Below are positions 56,286 through 64,000 of a stretch of DNA of 64,000 bases, in pieces. The translations under genes and the position numbers were made by a program. Position 1 is the first letter of the stretch. Each line of letters opens with the position of its first letter. The stretch spans positions 64,316,001 through 64,380,000 of the forward strand of contig CM059584.1 in the NCBI GenBank assembly GCA_030407085.1. The letters are read 5' to 3'. Under the pieces are notes generated by a model that was not told where the DNA came from, searched no databases, and saw only the letters and a program-made list of their open reading frames with translations. The stretch comes from Trichopria drosophilae. Taxonomy: Eukaryota; Arthropoda; Insecta; Hymenoptera; Diapriidae.

Positions 56286-58957
56286 CGGGGAAGGTTCCGA
56301 ACTTTTTTTTTCGATGTTTTGAAAAATTTTCTACTTATTCTAGAACATCTCAAGGATTGTTCCTTAAAATTTTAAAACAAAATGTTTATTAGTTTTGAAA
56401 TATCAGCATATTTTCGACCGCCGGTATTCGCTCGGTGTTCTAGCGCGCGGCAGGGGCCCCGAGCGTACGAAGAAGGGACTCTCCATCTTCTCATTTCCTT
56501 ATTCTTTTTTTCTGATATAGATATAGTTTAGTTCGAGTAAGAGAAGGAGAAAACCTAATGCGCCCAAACATGTGTCAACAGGAAAATAACCGTTATATTT
56601 TGGCTGCGCGTTAGTTTTGCTCCGGCTTTTGACTCGTGCGGATCGTCATTAGAGTTTTAAAATGTCACATCCACGTCAAAAAGGCACTCATGATAAACCT
56701 GAATTTACTTGTAGATTAAGAAAAAGAAAAATTTCATGGGAATCAATTTGTGCAACATGAGGAACAAGAAGCGTCTGAGCAAAATACAAGCGCCAGCGAC
56801 CGAAAAATTTCTTCGGCTTTAAACGAAGCTGTAGTACATCCAACAATATGGTATCGAATAATCGACTTTGTCACTGCTTTTTTAACACTCTCTCAGTATT
56901 TAATTTGTTCAAAGTGCAAAGCTCAACCAAGATTTCAAGAAAGTGCTCCTTTAGGTCTCGATTTTAACATTATTATGAGTTGTAGGTGTGACAATACTAT
57001 AATTCCTTCCGAGCCAAAAATACACAGCGATTTTGAAATAAATCGTAGAATTGTATTTGTAATGCGTCTCTTAGGTGATTAGGCTTATAAGGCCTAACCA
57101 CATTTTGTAATTATATGGACATTTGTAAGGGCTTATCGAAGACCACTTACGAGAAGACTATTGAAAAAGTGCACGAGGCGGGGAAAACAGTTTTTGATAC
57201 TTCCTGTTCTAGTGCCATAAAAAGTGAAAAAACAGAAAATAAAAGGAAACAGGAAAGCCTGCAGACGAGCTTGATGTTTCTGGGGATGAAGATCATGGAA
57301 ACGTAGAGGACATCAGTCATTGCTTGGTATTGTAACATTAATCGCAAATTCGTGCGGTAAAGTAATAGATTTGGTTGTAAGCACTAGCTGTTGCAAAGTG
57401 TGTACAACTAAGAAAAGAGTAGATCGAGACTCTGAGGAATATGCTGAATGGTGGGCAGAACATGAAGAAGAGTGCTCGAAAAATCATCAAGGTTCCGCAG
57501 GAAGTATGGAAGTGGAGGAAGTAAAAGAAACGTTTTCGAGATCCGTAGAAAAGTGCAATGTCAAATATATGAATTATATAGGGGACGGAGACTCTGCAAC
57601 ATTTAAAGTTTTGCTTCAATTAAATCCATATGGTGATAATTTTACTGTAAAAAAAGGCGAATGCATTTCTCACGTTCAAAAAAGACTAGGGTCGCGGTTT
57701 CGCGCTTAAAAAAAAAGCTCATCTCTTTGAAGCGCGGAGTGTTCACGATGGCGCTGATTGATAATATTTCAGTGTACTGCGGGTTGGCTATTAGACGTAC
57801 TACTAATACATCTCTAAAAAAATGCAGGATTTGATAATGGCAAGATACTATCATATGATTTCTACAGACCTGAAGCTGCAAAACGACCTGTGTGATCCAG
57901 GGGCTGACAGCTGGTGCATGTACCAGAGAGCACTTGCTGAAGATGCTACTGCTAATCGAACACAGATTAATTATATGCACTCCACCGATTTGAAAAAAAC
58001 AATTCATCCAGATTTAGCAAAAGAAATATTTCCGATTTTCGAAGTTTAGTCTCGAGCTGACTTGATTGAAAGATGTGTGGGTGAATATACCCAGAATGCG
58101 AATGGATCGTTTAACTCAACTGTATGGAAGCTGGCCTCGAAATTGTTGAAATATCTGCGCTTTTAGCAGTTTCCATCTTTAATGATGGTCAACACTCAGT
58201 GTTAAAAGTTACTAACGAGTTTTGAGGCCTGCCCGGCAAGAACAGCCAAACGTATGCCGATTATGCGAATAAACACCGAATGAAGAAGCAGAACAAGGAA
58301 GCATCTGTGTCCTCAAAAGAAGCTTGTACACTTCATAAACAAAAAATAACAGCTGAAGATGAATGGCACGAAGAGACAGAAGGATTGATGTACGCCCCTG
58401 GCGTCCAAATAAGATTTTTCCGTTCCGAAAACTTTAAAATCGTTTTTCTCGAAACACCATTATTTCATACTGCTTGCACAATAACTCAAAAAGTAATTAT
58501 TCGACTGCTTTGAAATTTTGTGGAGGTCTTCTTCAAACATCTGGTTATACTCCAAACCTATGGTTGGGATCTTTTAATGCAAATTACGGAATTTTTTCAA
58601 ACAAATTAAATAACAAAAAACGTTTAATTTTTAAAAATCTCTCTCATTTTCATAGAAATTACTTTTTTTTTGGTTTTAAAGGTTTGGTTTCGAAATTAAA
58701 AATAATGTTACTAAGAAAACCTCTTTTGATTTTTTGTTACAGATGAAAAATGAAGCCGCGATCCTGCAAGCAATTTCAAAAACATTCGAGTTTAACGCAG
58801 TACAGCGCCACCATTTTGAGAGTTAAAAACAAACAAAATCATATCGTATACTAAGGATGTATCTAACTCACAATAAAATATTTTAAACAAAAAACAACAC
58901 TTATTCACCTCAAAAAAAAATTCTTGAAAACCTATCTCGTTTCGGGACCTTCCCCCC
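56286..58957 (+). mobile_element. Kolobok-like TTAA transposon, 2,672 bp
   Basis: The left end is CGGGGAAGGTTCCGAA; the right end, inverted, is GGGGGGAAGGTCCCGAA. TTAA lies at 56282-56285 and 58958-58961. The inside holds a decayed plus-strand transposase of the insect Mutator-like domain type. TTAA duplication with G-rich termini matches Kolobok better than Mutator (9-bp duplications). Confidence 0.8.
56661..58500 (+). pseudogene. Mutator-like/Kolobok-type transposase, decayed
   Basis: The N-terminus is MSHPRQKGTHDKPEFTCRLR. Pieces follow in three frames: LICSKCKAQPRF, FEINRRIVFVMRLLG, SCCKVC, HQGSAGSMEVEEVKETFSRS, YIGDGDSATFKVLLQLNPYG, CISHVQKRLGSRFRA, DPGADSWCMYQRAL, and GEYTQNANGSFNSTVWK. 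The GDGDS, HVQKRLG, SWC and TQN blocks identify the family. At least six frame changes and stops make it inactive. After about 58330 the match ends and filler sequence runs to the right terminus. Confidence 0.85.
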
Positions 58958-58979
58958 TTAATACTTTCTTACTACTTTC

Positions 58980-59040
58980 GGCTTGGCCATTTTAAGTTTT
59001 GAAAATCTGAGGCTAAATTTGCAATCAGCGACATAAAAAT
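58980..59040 (-). repeat. Partial copy of the 121-bp unit
   Basis: On the minus strand: GTCGCTGATTGCAAATTTAG, then TTCAAAACTTAAAATGGCCAAG. The order and spacing match other copies although it is diverged. It lies just outside the Kolobok-like element's right TTAA. Confidence 0.6.
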
Positions 59041-60730
59041 GTCCCGCCTAGTAATTTCATTGCAATTTCACAAACATTTAATATTTCCAGTTCGTAATGG
59101 TACAACTGCCATTTATAAATGTGTTACTGTGGCGTCATGTTGACAATAAGCGATCACTGTTAGAAATGATCGGAAAATTCTAATACTTTTATGTTACTAG
59201 AGTAAAATCTAAAACCAGTAAGAGATAGACAAATTATGTCACATTATCCGAAAATCACGAAGCTTGTAACAGAAATATGAATATTAATGAGGGAATGAAG
59301 GTAAAGTTAGTTTGGTTTGTCGTCGGCAGAGGCAGACGCAACGTTAACATCTCTACAAGAGGCTCCCGTGATTCCTGTTGTAGAAGTAGCATTTTGTTCC
59401 CATTATAAGGGATTCCATGGCCTCGCTTTAGTGCATAAAGCATTTCATATCCAAAAAGCATAAAATCATTGACTACAATGACAATATATGAATAATACTT
59501 TATTATATGCGGAAAATTTTGTATGCCAGTGTTGTTTTATACAATTTGATATGTTTTATATAATTTATTTATCTAAATAACAACAAATCAATTTAAATTA
59601 CTAAGAATTTAATATAACAATACGTAACTATATCAAACATGTTGATAAATTTAATGTAGTAAACAAATTATTTTATTGACCTTACGAATTTCTGTTATTT
59701 TAACTAAAAATTAGTCAATTTTATTTTAAAAAATTATAAAACGGTAACCGTAAACAGCTTCCGTTACATGTTTAAAAAAATTCCTACAGAAATTTTTAAC
59801 AGTGATTGCTACTCTTAGAGTAATCATTTTCATCGAGATGTGATAAAATATAGTATCAAATTCCATAGTATTTAGTATTACACAACATTTGTAGATGCTT
59901 GATCGCCATTTTAATGCCGACCATGTTGAATTTCGACATCGGTAAATATACTTCTTTGTAACTTACGACTCGCAGTAGAGTCAGAATTTATGAACAGGCC
60001 AGGGATTTCACCAACATTCATGAAAATTAGTATTAGACATTACAAATAAAATCCGGAAAGAATTTTTAAAAATTTATTAAAATAAAAATGTTATGAACAA
60101 TTTAAGTTGTATGCACCTTTTTTTTAATTCGCAGTTTTAAGAGATTATATTATTAACGAAGTCTAATTATATTAACAAATGTCTATATTTTTAAATACTA
60201 TACAATGGTTTTGAAAAATTTATTTTTTAATGCATAATTGGGCATTTTCTTATTAACAAGTAGAGTTATTTTATTGCTCCAAATCGCAAAATAAATTTTT
60301 TCGTTTATATTACTATTTGGTATACATTCAATATGAAGCGAAAAAAAATCAGTATTCTTCAATTTTAGATATTTAATCGAGATGTTTTGTCGCGCGATAC
60401 ACATCATAAAACTGTGCTCCGCTCGCGCCGCGTCGCACACAAGTCGGAGATCATAAAGGCTGGCCTAAACCTACTTTCAAAATTCCAACAATTTTTTTTG
60501 TTTAAATGGTAAAAAAGTTTATGTTATTTCCTGGTATTCTCTACAAACAAAATTGAATAGGTTAAAGGAATATTTGATCTTAAATATACATTTTTCTGTT
60601 ATTTAAACAAACTAGTCTTTTATGGTTCAGCGTTTATCCAGTGCGGTATAAAATTTGTAACCGAGTAAATCCTGAACGTTAATGTTAAAATGAAATTAGT
60701 ATTATACTTATATAACCGTCGACTTACAAG
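59040..60730. other. Gene-less AT-rich stretch
   Basis: No supported gene. GTTACTGTGGCGTCATGTTGAC near 59125 resembles the end region of the 55/63-kb inverted repeat. Small ORFs at 59255-59461 and 60198-60440 are unsupported. Confidence 0.5.
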
Positions 60731-60736
60731 CGGCGC

Positions 60737-60865
60737 GCAATACTTGGCAAACAGGAACAGTGGTAGAAGTATACCCACGCGAAGACGGCGATGTTAGGGT
60801 AGCGTCAGTACGTACGAAGTCAGGAGTGTTACAAAACCTACGCGAAAACTCGTTCGACTGTTGAG
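60737..60865 (+). pseudogene. BEL-C: DUF5641-like C-terminus
   Basis: The plus frame reads NTWQTGTVVEVYPREDGDVR and VASVRTKSGVLQ to TGA. This is the GxVxxVxPxxDGxVRxVxVxTxxG block at the end of BEL/Pao polyproteins. The frame has no ATG and is too short for an ORF list. Confidence 0.7.
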
Positions 60866-60899
60866 TAATAAAGGGGTACTAAATGCGTAGATATGTGCG

Positions 60900-61540
60900 A
60901 GGGGGAGAACGTTGCCGGCAGGCTCTGTTAATTGTTTTCAAATGTTTCGTTTCTTATTTCACTGTATTTTCAAGGCTCGCGGCTAAGTAACAAACCCCTA
61001 CGTAGTAGATAAGTATATAAATAATATATTATAAATTGTATTATTTTCAGGAATCTAGGGAATAGCCTCAAATAGCGTGAATTATAATGTAAATAGAAAG
61101 AAGACAGAACTGATGAGTGGATGTCATTACCACGAAACAAATTAGTTGATTCCGACTCCGCACCATCTGAGCTCCCCGCGCCCGGACCCTTTCGGGGGCA
61201 TCCGGGCGGGAGGCTGGGATTCGGTTGATGGCCGCATCAAACCGGTCCCTATCCCTGGAAAAATTGGTAAACGCTGTTGAGCCATAGAGACCGAGCCTCA
61301 GGAATAGCGGAGGGGTTGCCTCTCTGGGAGACAATTGCCAGGGACGATTCTCCCGAACAAGGTACGAGTCTCCTCAGCGGGGCAGCCTTAGACTATCGTT
61401 CAAACCAGGGGGACAATGGCTACTTTGCGAGTGGAGAGCGTAGTCATAAACCGTATAAATACGGCTGCAGGGCCCCCATTAGTCAGTAATCCGTCCGAAA
61501 GTCTATCGGGCTACATCAAGATTAAAATACCAGTGTAAAT
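60900..61540 (+). mobile_element. BEL-C 3' LTR with promoter
   Basis: A purine tract GAGGGGGAGAA (about 60898) follows the DUF5641 stop. The LTR may start TGTTAATTG near 60926. A GC-rich middle, TATAAATA at about 61456 and an initiator TTAGTCAGTAATC near 61480 are consistent with an LTR promoter. The right end is not defined. Confidence 0.55.
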
Positions 61541-61689
61541 AATAGAGTATAAAGGAAGTGGTTGAAGAGAAGATCAACAAGAGTTCTGTGCCTCGATTTG
61601 CACAACGTGTTCCCATCAACATACGTTACAAATTGGTGTGCCAAGAGTTTGGAAACGGTCTTGTAACTTTTGAAAGAAAAAAAATGTTA

Positions 61690-62395
61690 CAAATTGCTGA
61701 AACACGTGAAGGGGGGATGAATATCTTTAAAATGGCAACATGGGTCGAGTGGGGGCTCATTTGAAAGGTCTCTTTGAGACGAATACAAAACACTGGTCAC
61801 TGATGGCGCTGCGATCACTTATGGAGGAATTATTCGACTTTTAACATTTTTAATCTAGTTACACCTGCACAAACGAAGATTTCGAAAATCGCTCAAGTAC
61901 GGGAAACTATTTATCGAAAAAACTATCATCTCTGAGAGGTTCCACCCCCCCCCCCACCCCAAGGGTGGACGTGGAGCACGAGGGGGGATGAATTACTTAA
62001 ATGGCAACATGGGTCGAGTGGGGGCTCATTTGAAAGATATCTTCGAGACAAATACAAAACACTGGTCATAGATGGCGCTGCGATCACTTATCGTGGAATT
62101 AATCAACTTTTAACATTTTTAATCTTGTTACTTCTGAACAAATGAAGATTTCGACAATCGCTGAAGTACGTGAAACTATTTTTCGAAGAAGCTATCATCT
62201 CTGAGGGGTTCCACCCCCCCCCCAAGGGGGACGTGGGGCACGAGGGGGGATGAATATCTTAGCTGGCAACATGGGTCGTGTGGGGGCTCATTTGAAAGGT
62301 CTCTTCGAGACGAATAGAAAGGACTGGTTATAGGTGGCGTTATAATCATTTATCGCCGAATTATTCATCGTTTGAAATTTCTAATCTCAGAAACC
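61690..62395. repeat. ~265-bp tandem repeats, 2.6 copies
   Basis: GGGGGGATGAAT starts at 61711, 61982 and 62244. Units share AATGGCAACATGGGTCG, GGGGGCTCATTTGAAAG, GAGACGAATA and GATGGCG(C/T)T, and end in a C-rich run and GGACGTGG.GCACGAG. The repeats lie at the 3' side of a mariner-like transposase, as in copy A at 41.6 kb. Confidence 0.95.
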
Positions 62396-62593
62396 AATAT
62401 TCGGATCCAACATACCACACAATATTTGTAGCGATTAAAAATGCCTAAGCACCATACTCTTCTACACGGGCTTGGGACCGGCATAGGCAGAGTTTTTTTA
62501 CATTTTTTTTTTTTGTTTTTTAATTTCTTTCGTTTTTTGTGTTTTATTTTCTATAGTATTGATCACCGTTTAAAAAGTGTTTTTCAAAATAAT

Positions 62594-62880
62594 TTATTTC
62601 ATGTGCTCAAATTGAGCACCTGCAACTTCCTGACACTGTCCCAGTCTTAAATAGAATTCGCCCAATACTTTCAGCCTTATATCTCTTGAAATAAGATGTA
62701 CTTCCTGGATTATTCGTCCTCGTACTTCTTGCAAGTTGGCGGGTTTCGTCGTGTATACCCTGTCTTCGAGGTATTCCGACAAGAAAATACTCGGTTTGTA
62801 GTTTCTCATTTCGCCGCTAGTCACAGGAGTGACTTTCGCTATCCTGCGTTTTGCGTACCTTAGAGGAATGGATTTTCATT
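62594..62880 (-). pseudogene. Mariner-like transposase, C-terminal fragment
   Basis: The minus frame ends VYTTKPANLQEVRGRIIQEV, RLGQCQEVAGAQFEHMK. That is the C-terminal pattern of the transposases at 42.5 kb (…RINKCIEVNGQTFEHLK). The catalytic core is absent, as the sequence above 62880 is unrelated. Confidence 0.75.
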
Positions 62881-63043
62881 TGGAATATTAAAGAAGCTTT
62901 TCGCCACATATTCGTTATACCAAATATTACATTCAGACAAGTGAGTTCCGACTCGTATACATAGTTTGAATCGGTTTTCTACTGATATTTTTATTCATAT
63001 TATTATTGGTACAAAAATATTTCATCTATTAGAAAAAGGAAAA

Positions 63044-63476
63044 ATGAATTTAAGTGAACGTGAGCGAATAGAAATATTAATTACACGAGGGTGCGGAAAT
63101 CTGACTCCATCTTACGAGGAAGCCGCTACATTTTTCAATGATTCGCATCCAAACCGCCCGCTGATATCTAAGTCGACTGTGCAGAAAACAGTACAAGGAT
63201 TTCATGATACAGGTACTTTAAAAGACCGTCCACGAAGTGCGCGATCGAAATCAGCAACAAACAACGATGGAAGTTTGGAATTTATGCAAACATTTGTAGA
63301 AAATCCACATGTTAGAGTAAGGAAAGCGGCACAGGCAATCGGTATTTTTAGAATGAGTGTTCATCGTCTACTGTCAAACGAGAAATGGCATCCATTTAAA
63401 ATAAAATTTACTCAAAAACTCAGAGAAGTAAATTATGGTAAAAGAGTTGAATTTTGCGATACATTTATGCAAATTT
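63044..63476 (+). pseudogene. Mariner-like transposase, DNA-binding half
   Basis: ATG 63044 opens MNLSERERIEILITRGCGN, then ATFFNDSHPNRPLISKSTVQ, DTGTLKDRPRSARSKS and MSVHRLLSNEKWHPFKIKF. This is the double helix-turn-helix (DUF4817-like) half. The frame is open for about 144 codons, to RVEFCDTFMQ, where the 55/63-kb repeat begins at 63477. The catalytic half is not in the window. Confidence 0.85.
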
Positions 63477-64000
63477 TATTATTATCAAAATGTCAGTCGA
63501 AATTTGAACATTATATTTCAAACTTGTATATAAGAGTGGTATAATGTTTTCATTTTCTGACGGCGGAAGCTTTGTTTTGTAGTTTAAAAATATGTTCGAT
63601 TTGACAAAGAATTGTTTACAAATATAACTAAGAAGAAGAGCAACTACAATATTCATTACAAGTTATTCAGCATCATACAGAACAATATCCTAGTTTTAAT
63701 AAGGCTTCTTTGTAACATTTACGATATTGTAGTTATACAGTTTTATAAAAAATACATCCTGTTAACAATAATTAAAGGTCTATTATTTTTAAAAATAATA
63801 ATTTATATGTCATATTCCACTTTTACTTAATACTCATTTTGAAATTTGTTACTGAGGTGTCAGGTTTACAATAAGTGATATATAGAAATGGAAACCAACA
63901 ATATTATTTTCGCCCTAAAATTGAATATCTCACTTTTTTAGAATTAACTCAGTAGGCTGGACTTGTATCTAATAATGAAGAATAAGGCTCTGAACTAAAT
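63477..64000 (+). repeat. Inverted repeat copy 2 (pairs with 55290-56208)
   Basis: Starts TATTATTATCAAAATGTCAG within the mariner-like frame and continues past the window end. It lacks the 374-bp segment of copy 1. Only one terminus is visible. Confidence 0.88.

Noticed and set aside
59255..59461. 68-codon minus ORF
   Set aside because: No motif or context; AT-rich chance frame.

Overview
This is AT-rich nuclear DNA of an arthropod, most likely an insect. The signs are an arthropod-type TCAGT initiator, short spliceosomal introns, and a dense nest of retrotransposons (Ty3/gypsy, BEL/Pao, LINE) and cut-and-paste transposons (Transib, TTAA-target elements, Tc1/mariner-like, hAT). Nothing visible fixes the species; the mix fits Hymenoptera but does not prove it. 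I see no conserved housekeeping gene.

Layout. 0-2 kb: a compact gene-like unit. It has two perfect heat-shock elements, a TATA/initiator promoter, and a predicted 1.04-kb intron that holds sixteen 53-bp hairpin repeats. Splicing would create the ATG of a 103-residue protein, and a poly(A) signal follows. 3.1-10.8 kb: a decayed gypsy element (Gypsy-A, +) with gag, protease, RT, RNase H and integrase, plus a downstream ORF carrying a second zinc-knuckle pair. A TTAA-flanked MITE splits its RNase H. 10.8-15 kb: a PHD-like ORF and an older gypsy wreck (Gypsy-C, -). 15.1-19.8 kb: a decayed BEL/Pao element (BEL-A, +). 19.8-27 kb: gene-poor DNA with a 450-bp (CA)n tract, tRNA-like sequences, a LINE 3' end, a foldback MITE and a hairpin. 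27-37.1 kb: Gypsy-B (-), whose integrase zinc domain is split by a 4.2-kb Transib composite with CACAGTG ends, a CGTCG duplication and a RAG1-like transposase fragment. 37-41.6 kb: repeat-rich DNA with a fragment of a TTAA-element-type transposase. 41.6-45 kb: two mariner-like copies head to head, forming a long palindrome. 45-51.6 kb: BEL-B (-), split by a second TTAA element. 52.1-53.8 kb: an almost intact hAT transposase with a 2-base frame break. 54.4-55.1 kb: the 5' end of a two-exon SWIM/YqaJ-type gene. 55.3-56.2 and 63.5-64 kb: inverted copies of one repeat. 56.3-59 kb: a 2.67-kb TTAA-flanked Kolobok-like element with a decayed transposase. 60.7-61.5 kb: a BEL/Pao 3' end and LTR. 61.7-63.5 kb: tandem repeats and two mariner-like fragments.

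How it fits together: the region is a record of nested insertions rather than a cooperating pathway. Several insertions leave exact target duplications inside older coding sequence, so their order can be read. A ~121-bp unit built on GGTCGCTGAT...AAAATGGCGGA recurs inside both the Transib ends and the TTAA elements and is unexplained by either. The most unusual items are the start-codon-by-splicing unit with HSEs and hairpin repeats, the second knuckle array after the gypsy integrase, the Transib/RSS-like ends, the symmetric 14-bp dyad array at 30.5-31.4 kb, and the shared 121-bp unit.
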